A DNA stretch of 64,000 bases from Hemileia vastatrix (taxonomy: Eukaryota; Basidiomycota; Pucciniomycetes; Pucciniales; Zaghouaniaceae): assembly GCA_030280995.1 (NCBI GenBank), contig JASXTE010000008.1, forward strand, positions 14,173,712 through 14,237,711. Direction: 5' to 3'. The notes under the pieces were generated by a model that was not told the origin of the DNA, did no database searches, and saw nothing but the letters and a program-made list of their open reading frames with translations. Positions 46,859-56,914 of this stretch are shown here, one piece after another; the stretch's first letter is position 1; every line of letters starts with the position of its first letter. The translations under genes and the position numbers were made by a program.

Positions 46859-48107
46859 TTAATTTTCTTGATTTTCCAAATCACAACTTTCCATTTCTCT
46901 TTGAAAATCACAGTCTTTTATTTTCTCTGAGAAAAGATGAACTCTTTCTATCTCCTCTGCATTGAATCTGGACTTTTCAAAATTTGATTGAAGAAAAAAA
47001 TAATTTTCCTCCAAATCTATGTCCAGTTGGTCTTTCATTAGCATATGATCAAACTTCATCTTCTCAAAGATAAGGGAGCTCTTGAAAATAGATGATTTTC
47101 AGGAGAAAATTGAATCGAAAAAAAAATGTTATTGAAGAAGATATATAATGACCAAATCTTACTTATATCTTTTTTCTGAAAATAATTCTCAAGGGAGGAA
47201 AAAGAGCTGGTTGAAGTATTACCACATTTTAAAAGATAGTTCAAGCTCATTGAAGTTGAGCCTTTTATCTCTATTTTGGAGTTTGAGCCAGAGGGTTCAG
47301 GAAATTCATCTAAAGCAGCTTCCAAAGTAGGATTCTAATTTCTGGAATTGTTAATATATTTTGAAATTTCAGTTTGAGTAGGAGGAGACTAGAATAGAAG
47401 GAGTGAGAAATTTAGAAAAGAATTTATGAAAAAAGAAAAAGTAAACATACAGTAAAGAATTGGGGCTCTGAGGACTCAGATATTCTCTGAAATAATTTTT
47501 GTGCTTGATAGTCAGGATCATCTTCAGGTGAACTATGGTTAGAAGCTGTAGGGGATTGATTTTTTTGAAGAACAGTTGTGTTGGGAGGATTATTATATAG
47601 TTGAGAGCCAGAGGGTATATCCTTAGTAGGATTTTTTATAAACCAAGGGGCAACATCAACTAGGGAACCAAATACATTATCTTTTTCCTCATATAAAGGA
47701 CACATGATATTGAGATTTTCAGAAGAATTAGTAATGCCAATCTCCAAATCATCATCATCAATATTAAAGCCAGTAGAAGTAAAAACAAAATGAGCCTTTT
47801 TATATTTGTATTGATAACTTTTAAACATCTCCTTCATTTTCTTAGGATTGATGTCAATTCTCCCTTTTGTTTTCTTTTTTACTTCATTTGCCAAATACAA
47901 GAAGCAATTATCCTTTGATGAAGGTGTATGTTCAATTTGGTTGGATGTCTCACATCCAAGTAATGCATCATAATTTGATTTAATTATGAGGAAGTTGATG
48001 ATGGCGAGATAATCTTCCTTTTTTAGCTCTTCAGACTTTGATTTCTCAGGTGAGTGGCTTGCATTATGGGAAGACCTTTGTGATGAAGAATTTTTTTCAA
48101 GTTGCAT
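46859..48107 (-). CDS. SANT/Myb-like Harbinger accessory protein, H3 copy (best preserved)
   Basis: ATG at 48107 opens a 219-codon first exon: serine-rich start, then the putative SANT-like domain (EDYLAIINFLIIKSNYDALLG ... NCFLYLANEVKKKTKGRIDI), a K-rich helix (KKMKEMFKSYQYKYKKAHF), the TGFNIDDDDLEIGI segment, MCPLYEEKDNVFGSL, and a polar linker. A GTATGT donor at 47450 and a TTAG acceptor at 47336-47335 would remove 116 bp and join exon 1 in phase to NPTLEAALDEFPEPSG (from 47334). A further intron is needed to reach the charged helical C-terminus (47059-46859, IDLEENYFFLQSNFEKSRF). The C-terminal splice is unresolved. Likely binds transposon DNA or partners transposase; it converges on the transposase stub. 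Could still be a pseudogene. Confidence 0.55.
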
Positions 48108-50069
48108 TTTGAGTGTTAAAATTTCTGGAGGGCATTATGAGACTGATACATCACAAGAAAGGATATCAAGAGGTTCAAAACATTATAAAAAACAAGGGGA
48201 AAAAATGGCTGGTTAAAATATTGCAATAAAATCTTTCAAATCTCAGTGAGGGGTGTGTGCTAATGATTGATGAGGGGATGGAAGTAAGGGTGTCAAACAT
48301 TGCAGGGAAAGGGTGGGAAAGGAATGAATGATGTGGACAACATGTGGTTTTGTAAAAAAAAAATCAGGAAAAAAGTGCTGATTTGAAGTCATAAATGACA
48401 TCCATTTTTGAAATAAGTGACTTTTTTGCCAAATTTAAGTGCTGATTTTCTTTGAAATACACACTTAAGTTAAGTTCATTTTTTCCAGAACTGACACCCA
48501 CTATTATTTTCATTTGGAGAGATAGAATGGAAATTGAGGATTCCCCTTACTCAAATAATTCATCCAGAAAATAATGAGGGTAAATCTAATGATGATGATG
48601 AGAAAATGGATGTTGACAGAGATTATTGACAAGAAGATGGTGTTTTTTCTATGATATCCTTCTTCACTTTTTAATTCATTATTACATTCTTTTGTTAATC
48701 TCTTTATGCAGTTGTATGGGGTAAAATAGGTTCACCTATTGTGTCACTGAGGCGATACTATGCTTATCAATGTCACTTCCATCATCAAGTTTTTCCATTA
48801 ATCCACTCATATGCTTCATTATTTCAAGAATATTTGGTTTACTGTTTTGCACAGGTTGAAAAAATCCATCTTTACTGGATCAAAGAATATTAATCTGGAC
48901 TAACTTCTGATCTGTATAGTAGTGTTAGTGATGAAATAAATTGTGGTTGAGTTTGGACCAGATTTGTAATCAAATAATATTATCTTCCAGATTGGTGGAG
49001 GTCCACAAAATATGACTTAACTTTATTATTATGCTATGGATATTTTTCAAAAATTTGGTAAACCTGATCTATTTATTACAGTCACATGCAATAAAACTGG
49101 AAGAAAATCAGTGAAAATCTTTTTAAAGGTCAAACTGTGCAACATTGTCCTGACGTGGTGGAAAGGGTATACAAATTGAAACTTGATGCTATATTGAAAG
49201 AATTGGGTAAGAGGGGTACAGCTGTGTGTGATTGTGGTGTTCTTGGATCCGTTTTGACATATGTGTATGTCATTGAATTTCAGAAGAGGGGATTACCACA
49301 TGCATACATTCTCATTTGCTTGAATCAACCTGATAAGCCACTCTCAACAGAAGATATTGATTCAATTATTTCTGATGAGCTACCCAGCTCTGTAGAGAAC
49401 CTATTACTTTTCAAAACTGTCACAAATTGGATGCTATATGAACCCTGTGGGTTTGATAATCTCCTTTCCTCTTGCATGAAGGATTGAAAGTGCTTTAAAC
49501 AATATCCTTAAAAATATAGTGATTCAATTTCTATGGATGAAGATGGTTATCCTTTATATCAAAGGAGGAATTATGGAAGGACATATTTCAATTCAGAAGG
49601 AAGATTTTACTACACCAATCAAAATTTGGTTCCTTATAATGCCTTTTTAACACACCATTTTAATTTCCATATCAATGTTGAAGTAGCAACAACATTCTCT
49701 GGAGTTCAAGTATTTGTATAAATAGGTTTATAAAGGTCATGATTGTGTTGCAATGTTCTTAGAGTCTGATGAAAACAACTTGGATAAATTAAAATCTTGT
49801 TTGGATGGTAGGTACATTTCTTCTTCTGAAGAATCTTGATGTATTCTTGGATTCTCCATGCATGGACACAAACCAACTGTTGTTAGGCTTCCACTCTATC
49901 TTCCTGGCCAAAATTTGGTAATATTTGGCCCTGAAAATAAGGAAAGAGAGTTAGATTATAATAGATCTATTCTTACAGAGTGGTTTGCTACTTTCTCAAA
50001 AAGAAACACTTCTAAGATGGAAAAGGTTGTTAATTATCCTGATGCACCTTCAAAATTTGTGTGGCATAT

Positions 50070-50132
50070 GTAAGTCTGAATTTTCATCAATCATATTCCA
50101 ATATTAAATGACTGAGTTTTTGTTCTAAACAG
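50070..50132 (+). other. intron in the Helitron gene
   Basis: 63 bp, GTAAGT...AACAG; splicing joins KFVWH to NKKMKALRK in phase, matching the Helitron order FVW-N-K. Confidence 0.7.
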
Positions 50133-51159
50133 AAATAAGAAAATGAAGGCTTTAAGAAAAATAGGTAATTCAATTGGGAGAGTTGCCTTCTGTGGACCCA
50201 GTGCTCAAGAAAGATTTTTTATTTGTGGCTGCTCCTCTACCATGTGCATGGGCCAAAAAGCTATGGTGAGTAAAAAACAGTCAATGGTATTATACCTCCT
50301 ACTTTCAAAGCTGAAATCTTGGACCTGGGACTTCTGGAAGATGATTTGGAGTACAAGATATTTTTTCAAGAAGCTTCTTTGGTAAAGAAAGTTAATCAAT
50401 TAAGGCTACTTTTTGTTTCAATTCTTATCTGGAACCAGCTCTCTAATCCACTGGGCCTCAGGGGATCATATCATATGGCACTTGGGTATGACTGCAGGCA
50501 TCTACCAAAGACCAAGTTTCTTATTCCAAATACTTTGCCTCACCAAATTTAATATTACTCTTTGATGCTTATTCAGCTTTTTCTTGATAAAAATGGATCT
50601 TCTTTATCAGAATATGAACTTCCTGAACCATGGCAACACTTCTGCTCTTCTACTGGCCAACTTATATTTGGAGAAATGTCTTATGACCAGCAAGAGCTTT
50701 CTGAGTTTTGGAAAAGTCAGTATCATTCCTTAAATATGGGGCAAAAGAAAGCTTTTTATTCCATCAAAGAATCATATGAAGCAAATAAGAGTGGGTTATA
50801 TTTTTTAGATGGACCAGGTGGTACTGGAAAAATGTTTTTAGAAAACATGCTTCTGGCATGGTGTCTGGGTCAGGGTTATGTTGCTCTTGCTGTGACTTCT
50901 TCTGAAATAGCCTCGATTTTTCTGCAAAGAGGAAGAACGTCTCATTCGTGGCTCAAGATTCCAATTGCTATTTAACATAATTTTTATTGTCAAATATAAG
51001 CTCAAAGTGACCTGGCTAAATTATTAAGAAGGACAAGGCTTATTATATGGGATGAGGCTTCTGCTCAGCACTGTTGTTTTTCTGAGGCAGTGGATAGGAT
51101 TTTGAAGGATATCTAAAAGAAAGAGGCTCCATTTGGTGGAATTGTGATGGCTTTTGCAG

Positions 51160-51234
51160 GTATAATTACTTTTTTTTCATATCATTTAATAGGGTTTCTA
51201 TTTTGGCTCACTATAGTAAATTGCCTCTCTCTAG
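51160..51234 (+). other. intron in the Helitron helicase
   Basis: 75 bp, GTATAA...CTCTAG; splicing joins VMAFAG to DFRQCLPVI, restoring the helicase GDFRQ motif. Confidence 0.8.
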
Positions 51235-52382
51235 GTGACTTTAGACAATGTCTTCCAGTAATTCAAAAGGGTTTAAGTGGTGACATAGTGGCTTCAACTC
51301 TCATTCATAGCTCCTTCTGGAAAAGTGTAACAATTCTTCACCTCACTATTAATATGTGACTGCAGCAGCCAGGAATGAGTCATGAACAGAAAAAAGATGC
51401 AACTCAATTTTCTGATTTGATTTTAAAAGTAGGTGAAGGAAAAACAACAAACACAAGTTCTATCATTATCCCCTTCAAACACTGTGTGGCTCCAGGTTCA
51501 GAAAGTTTGAAAAGGTTGGTTTCAGCTGTTTACCCAGGTGTGGCTTCTCTTATACACTCAGATAACAACTCGCAACTTCAGTGCTTCAAAAATAGGGTTA
51601 TTCTGGCTGCAAGGAGTGTGGATGTGGATGAAATCAACGCTTTTGTTTTGAACATGATACCTGGGGCTACGACAAACTTTCAAAGTGCAGATTGAGCAGT
51701 GGCAGATGAGGGATTGATTAATAACATCTTTCCCACAGACTATTTAAATACTATCAATCCTTCAGGATTCCCACTTCACACACTGCCACTGAAAAAAGGA
51801 TGCCCTATTTTGCTTCTGCGTAACATTGACCCTTCTGAAGGCCTTTGCAATAGGACGCGCTTGATAGTTACAAGGATAGAAAGGAATGTAATTGAAGACT
51901 GTATACTGTCTGGGCCACATGAAGGTAAATGAGTAGTCATCCCCAGAATTGGTTTGGACTCCTCAGATAGGACAGGACTTCCATTCAAACTCAGGAGATT
52001 TTAGCTACTTGTCCAATTAGCTTTTGATATGGCAATCAACAAATCCCTGGGACAATCACTGGACATTGTAGGCCTGAATTTGATGTCACCAGTTTTTGGA
52101 CATGGTCAACTCTATGTAGGTCTTTCAGGGAAAAATATAGTGAAAATGTCCACGTACTTTTAGCTGATAAGGCTAAAGGAAAGGCCAACAATGTTGTATA
52201 TACTGAAATGCTTGAGGGAAATGTGTAATTTGTGTGCGGGTTGAGCAAAGTTGATTGATGAATATCAAAAAAAATATTGTGTTCAGAATCTCACAGCCAC
52301 TTTCCTCTCATCTCCTTCTCAATACAATGACACAAAAATTCTGATTCCAGATAAAAATCCCAGAAATTCTGATTCCACTAAA

Positions 52383-52401
52383 ACCCATGCTGTGCATGGG
52401 T
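52383..52401 (+). terminator. candidate Helitron 3'-end hairpin
   Basis: Perfect 8-bp stem ACCCATGC/GCATGGGT with a TGT loop, 156 bp after the Helitron coding end, similar in style to Helitron 3' terminal hairpins. The usual CTRR end is not obvious; CTTA followed by T occurs at 52404. Confidence 0.4.
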
Positions 52402-52552
52402 CACTTATGCTCGTATAATAATACAAAATAAAAAGGTGAGATAGTAAAGTGAGACTGCTTTCTTGGTATAATTTTGTGAAAGTGCTCAAGTCTTGCTGTG
52501 TAATGATCCAAACGCCTCTCAAATATTGAACAAGGATGATTAGGTGAACCTT

Positions 52553-53032
52553 CACTGCAGGCAAAACTGCGTCACGTTTGCGTTTCGGGTTCCAATGTCC
52601 CGTACAGAAAACGAGACATGATATCTCGTAGTAAAACGGAATATCTGATCTCGCACATGTCACGCGTGTTGCTTGTAGGGGGACGTAATTGAGTCGTGCG
52701 GTGTGTGATGAATATACTATGGGATACACTACCAACACCATTCGTTACGCCACAAGGCGTAAGAAATGCGTAACAGTTGTGTAACGGTTGCATAATAAAT
52801 ACGTAACAATCTTTATGTCTCCTACCAATCAATAATAATTGTCATGTATTTGTTACACAACTGTTACGCAACTGTTACGCCGTGTGGCGTGACAAACAAA
52901 TTTGGTAGTGATAGTGGTGTGATTTCATGTCACGTAACTTCTGCGTGACATGGGCTTCCGCACTGTGTCACGTTTTATTACGGGACATATTGCCACCTGA
53001 AGTACAAACGTGACACAGTTTTGCCCGCAGTG
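52553..53032. mobile_element. 480-bp foldback MITE
   Basis: Tips CACTGCAGGCAAAACTGCGTCACG (left) and CACTGCGGGCAAAACTGTGTCACG (minus strand from 53032). The arms continue inward: TCCCGTA, then a second matched block with CACGCC/GGCGTAA and GTAACAGTTGTGTAAC on both sides. The whole is a long imperfect palindrome. Less AT-rich than neighbours. Target duplication unclear. Confidence 0.75.
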
Positions 53033-53175
53033 CCTCTCGTTGGATTTTTCGCTTACTAAAAGAGCCGCGAAGTTTCGAGATTTTATCGAGGGTTTTTTTG
53101 AAATTGACTCATTAAAACTTGGCAAATATTTTAATTTTTTACAAGTCACAAAACATACAATTTCTCCTTAATTTC

Positions 53176-53204
<29 letters not shown>
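53176..53204 (+). repeat. A29 tract
   Basis: Uninterrupted run of 29 A. Could be the tail of a short retroposed segment to its left (53033-53175), which I cannot identify. Confidence 0.8.
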
Positions 53205-53207
<3 letters not shown>

Positions 53208-53247
53208 ACGCCCTGTTGGCTTACTTATGCAATTACATTTTACACAA

Positions 53248-53760
53248 GGGTTTTTTTTTTATTTCGTACAATCTCACTCAACAAGGAGCATGAAAGATAA
53301 GGAGAGCTATATGTGCTATTTACATTGGGGAAGCTAAGGGGAAAATAAAGCAGGGCGTTCTAGACAGTATCAGACAATTAGTGGGACAGTGGGAGATTAT
53401 TTGGGAATCTATTGGTATTAATCAGAAACTGGGCAACAAATTTAGTGATGGGAGAGGGGAAGAGTAAAGCTGAGGTGGAAAAGGAAATTTTATGGCGTTT
53501 CCCTTCCATTCTCAGGAGTTTAGAGTTTACGAGCTTCTGAGCGGGGCTGGGAAGAACAGTAGGACATGTTCTGGGGTGTCAGTAGAGTTTAAAGAACAAA
53601 GTGGGCATAGTGGGGAGTCAGATGCTTTGAAACGAAATAAATAGTGTTTCAGGGGAGAGTGTCCCGAGCGGCATTGTGCGAACACAGTGGCTTGGGCTCT
53701 GGTGAGTGCTGTTAGAGATTTGAAAATGAGTTGAGGATTAAAACTCCCTCTCAATTTCTT
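53248..53760 (-). pseudogene. LINE (non-LTR) 3' fragment
   Basis: At 53754-53527 the minus strand encodes a C-terminal LINE signature: RAQATVFAQCRSGHSPLKHYL, then RFKASDSPLCPLCS and a TPEHVLLFF block (C-x2-C with a later H; the final Cys is Phe), as in Tad-like LINE ORF2 tails after the RNase H region. After the stop, a 3' region runs to an A9 tract (minus strand, 53256-53248) that may be the tail. 5'-truncated, as usual for LINE copies. A G-run (53771-53787) lies just outside. Confidence 0.6.
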
Positions 53761-53789
53761 AAGTACGTTTTGGGATGGGGGGGGGGGGG

Positions 53790-54761
53790 GGGAGGAGAGA
53801 TAGTAAGTGCATTTTAATATGGGATTCCAAATATGAGGAGGATGGGGGATACAAGGTATTTATAAGATATAATATTCTTTTTTAGGGAGGAATGTGTTCA
53901 ATATTATAAAGAGGATAACTCTAAGACTATTGTTTTGACAAAAAATAAATAAATAGAACGTAAAGATTGATTTAATTCACTGAATGCTAATAACTAAACA
54001 AATGCTACTGATTTTTAACAATATGCCGATAGTGTTTATCCATCTGCATTAAATACTGTAAACTTGTAAAGCCAACGTGAACAAACGTGGGGAAAGCCAT
54101 AACATCCTATTTAATAATACAGAGAAGTAGAATAAAAATACTCAAGTATGTGAACCAGTAAACTACAAATAGGTTTAGTTCTTTCAAAAGTATGACTTTT
54201 TATCAAATTATGAGATAAAGTGTTTCCTTTCCGGCAACAAGCTTGTTCTTGTTCTTTCTAGACTTAATTCTTCTAATCATTGCTGCACAAGATAAGATAT
54301 TATTGTAAGTGACATTATCTTTAACCAAATATGTTCAAACCTAACTGGCTATAACCTTGGCAGGATTGAGAAAGAGGCAGAAAGCAAGATTCTCAACACG
54401 AAACCAGGAACAATCAACTAGGATACTTCCTACAACCACTTTGACTTGATAAATCAGTTACTATGATCTAACACAACTAACTAACTCGGTGTCCAAATAG
54501 CAGAGGGCGTTGCCCTTGCGAAGGGGAAAAAATATGAGATTGGCCCTGACAAATGCAAACTCCACCGATGTTTGTGCGCTATGTATGGAGAAAGAAAACT
54601 AAGCAGTATTAGTTACAAGTTTAAACACAAGGTGAGTTTTCAGTTGGAGAAATGTAATTTAAGATCATATTAGCTTTATACCTCCAAAGTTGGCTATAGA
54701 AGAACTCCACTTCAAATAACCTCCACTTTCAGAAAACCCCATGACCATGAAATTGCTTCCC
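53790..54761. other. intergenic DNA, nothing recognised
   Basis: No convincing open frame, intron pattern or RNA gene on either strand. Confidence 0.55.
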
Positions 54762-54984
54762 GTTACAGCTACTTGAAAAATGTTTGCGGCTTTTTAATAT
54801 ATGAAAAAAAATCTCCTATTCTATCTAGAAATTGTGTCTAGATCAGCTAACCTTGAGGAATTAGGATTGGGACTATCCGAAAGGCCAGATGCACCAGATC
54901 AGCTAGCCAAAGCTCGCATTCTGGGTTGGGTGTAAGCGAAAAAAAATCTCATAAACCCGGAAGGTTTTCTCAAGTAGCTGTAAC
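54762..54984. mobile_element. 223-bp MITE, family with GTTACAGCT tips
   Basis: Left arm GTTACAGCTACTTGAAAAAT and right arm (minus strand from 54984) GTTACAGCTACTTGAGAAAAC, arms of about 50 bp. A smaller relative is at 55311-55439. Confidence 0.7.
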
Positions 54985-55310
54985 TGGAGGTTTGTCCCTT
55001 TCATGCTCTTTGTTGAGTTAGGATCCTAACAGCATTTACTACCGTCGGGCTGAACCCCTTCGCTTCAATAACTTCACATGAGTTTTGCCAAGAAATAAGA
55101 TTGAACCATTTTACCAATTTTTGAACTAAGCCTCTATTTAAGACCCAGTAAAATATGCCTACCGAACAGATTTGCCAAAACAGATGTAGATGCTCTAAGA
55201 AAGCAAAAAAAAAAAAAAAAAAATTGAATAGGAAAGTTACTTTTACTCTACTGTTGATTAAATTTAGACTATTTACTAGTACTAGCACCGCTCATCTTTC
55301 TAACTCTTTA

Positions 55311-55439
55311 GTTACAGCTTTTCGAAAAAAGCTTGCGGTTTTTTAGTCTCTCATTCCCCACCAAGAGCATGAGTATAGGTCACTTTTGGTGGGGGATGAA
55401 AGACAAGAAAGCCGCATGGTTATTGTAATTAGCTGTAAG
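55311..55439. mobile_element. 129-bp foldback MITE, same family
   Basis: Arms GTTACAGCTTTTCGAAAAAAGC...TGCGGTTTTTT and its imperfect inverse ending AGCTGTAAG at 55439, with CATTCCCCACCA matched by CATCCCCCACCA. Confidence 0.6.
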
Positions 55440-55649
55440 TGAAAAGGTAGTAATACGTCTACAAAGCCAAATTTGTCACTGAAAGAATCCTTTTGAACTA
55501 TTTGTGGATTCATTTGGGGGGTAAGTTTGCTAACAAACTGATCGGAAGTCTCCCACCTCTGTCGGAATCCGCAATTCCAGTGGCGTACACGTGTCGGAAT
55601 TTTTGAGTTAAGTTGCAATCTTACGGCTTACATCAGTGGGGCGCCTCAT

Positions 55650-55887
55650 TATAATGCCGGTACCCAAACCCACGGGTAAGTTAGCCTGGTCTGTTCCACT
55701 CTCCGGTAGGAATAATTATTTATTGCTTAGAATATACTAACCTATAATGCCGGTACCCAAACCCACGGGTAAGTTAGCCTGGTCTGTTCCACTCTCCGGT
55801 AGGAATGAGGAACAGCCGGGCGAGTACCAGCATTCTATATACATCACTTGCCGTGTAACCTAACTAAACCTAACTATCACCATAACA
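55650..55887 (-). repeat. copia 3' LTR
   Basis: 238 bp, TGTTATGGTG...CATTATA on the minus strand. Contains an internal duplication: a 64-bp block repeated with a 93-bp period. Confidence 0.97.
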
Positions 55888-55900
55888 CCCCCCCACACGG
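55888..55900 (-). other. copia polypurine tract
   Basis: CCGTGTGGGGGGG on the minus strand directly before the 3' LTR; primes plus-strand DNA synthesis. Confidence 0.85.
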
Positions 55901-55972
55901 CAAGTACCCAAAATCCATATATATAAGGAGAAGAAAGAAAAAAGAAAAAAAATGAAGTGCTATAGAAAACAA

Positions 55973-56914
55973 TTAAGATATACAAAAATCAGCCAATGCT
56001 TTCTTTGTATTGATAGGGCCTAGTGGCTTAGTTAAACTATCTGCTATTTGATCAGATGTTCTAATCCAAACTAATGTAATTTCTTTATCAAAAACTAATT
56101 GGTTCAAAAAATAGAAATCTCGTTTGCAGTGTCTACTATCTTTATTGGATGACCTATCATTACCATTCCCTACAGTAGTCTGATTGTCGCAAAATAATTC
56201 TACTGTACCCATGAAACCAATGAAATCAGAAAGTAAGTTTCTAATCCATAGGCCGCTCTTGACACCAAAAGACAAAGCCATATATTCAGCTGTGGCTGTT
56301 GAGGGAGCTACCATGCGTTGCCGTCGAGAACTCCAAGAAATTGGTACACCTAATACTTTGACCACATAGCCATGAGCACTTCTATCATGCTCACCCCCCC
56401 AGCTGGCATCAGCATATACTTTTATCGAAACCTCATCATTCAAACATGGAAAAATTTTTAAGGATAGTTCAGCCGTATTCGTGACATATCGAACGAGATG
56501 GTGTAAGGCTCCCCAGTGATCAGCAGTAGGGTAGCTAGCAAACCTAGCTAAATAGTTCACCGCAAACGAAATGTCAGGTCTAGTTCCTTGCGCTAGATAG
56601 CTAAGTGAGCCAACAATGGATAAGAATTTTGTTGAGTTTAGAGGTGGAGATTTCTTGTCTGCGGATACAAGCTTCACTTTGTACGGTAAAGGGGAAGTGG
56701 CCAGTTGTTTTGACGGGTTGTGTTCTTTAATGATTTTATTAGTCAGCGCATGTTGAGATAGAATATAACCCTGATCGCTTTTTTTAACATTGATGCCTAC
56801 TATTTGATCTACATGATTTTGCCACTTCACATCCATACACGTGTTCAAGTCATGTTTCAATAGTTCTAAAGCTTGTAGAGAAGAAGAGGCTACAATGCCA
56901 TCATCCACATGCAT
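55973..56914 (-). CDS. copia pol, end of reverse transcriptase plus RNase H
   Basis: The frame carries the reverse transcriptase active site MHVDDG (the VDD form usual in copia) within its first six residues, then IVGINVKKSDQGYILSQ, SLSYLAQGTRPDISFAVNYLAR, and RNase H: VYADASWGG with the first Asp, STATAEYMAL with Glu, ELFCDNQTTV with Asp, and the ending IADSLTKPL. Met 56914 is simply the first in the open stretch; in an intact element this is the continuation of gag-pol, one base out of frame with the upstream part. Ends at 55973, 85 bp before the 3' LTR. Confidence 0.9.
   Translation of the reverse strand: MHVDDGIVASSSLQALELLKHDLNTCMDVKWQNHVDQIVGINVKKSDQGYILSQHALTNKIIKEHNPSKQLATSPLPYKVKLVSADKKSPPLNSTKFLSIVGSLSYLAQGTRPDISFAVNYLARFASYPTADHWGALHHLVRYVTNTAELSLKIFPCLNDEVSIKVYADASWGGEHDRSAHGYVVKVLGVPISWSSRRQRMVAPSTATAEYMALSFGVKSGLWIRNLLSDFIGFMGTVELFCDNQTTVGNGNDRSSNKDSRHCKRDFYFLNQLVFDKEITLVWIRTSDQIADSLTKPLGPINTKKALADFCIS

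Larger units (their letters stand above)
43844..48502 (+). mobile_element. PIF/Harbinger element H3 (non-autonomous)
   Basis: Tips AGGGGGTGTCAGTTCTG (43844) and AGTGGGTGTCAGTTCTG (minus strand from 48502), flanked by ATT (43841-43843, 48503-48505). It contains the N-terminal stub of transposase (44134-44346), internal non-coding sequence shared with H1 and H2, three tandem subterminal units (45175-45800), the internal repeat (46015-46600) and a converging SANT-like gene (48107-46859). The DDE core is deleted. Its tip (GTGTCAGTTCTG) differs from H1 and H2 (GTATCAATGTT), so it belongs to a sister subfamily. Confidence 0.8.
48506..52227 (+). pseudogene. Helitron Rep-helicase, main part (broken)
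   Basis: Blocks in order: FGEIEWKLRIPLT (48530), RRYYAYQCHFHHQVFP and SLFQEYLVYCFAQVEK (48750-48870), FGKPDLFITVTCN (49060), EFQKRGLPHAYILICL (49280; the HUH Rep motif, second His replaced by Tyr), MDEDGYPLYQRRNYGR (49533), VVRLPLYLPGQN, FVWH (50060), GRVAFCGPSAQERFF, then Pif1-type helicase: GPGGTGK followed by Met (Walker A, 50810), IIWDEASAQ (Walker B, 51040), FAGDFRQCLPVI across an intron, and near the end [31 protein letters not shown]. It ends at 52227. Many stops and frameshifts. Rep nicks and rejoins DNA and the helicase unwinds it in rolling-circle transposition. Confidence 0.85.

Noticed and set aside
52319..52832. Minus-strand open frames of 140 and 86 codons
   Set aside because: They run through the Helitron 3' end and the foldback MITE, with no homology I recognise.
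55857..55880. CCTAACTAAACCTAACT resembling telomere repeat
   Set aside because: Part of the copia LTR, present in both LTRs, not a telomeric array.
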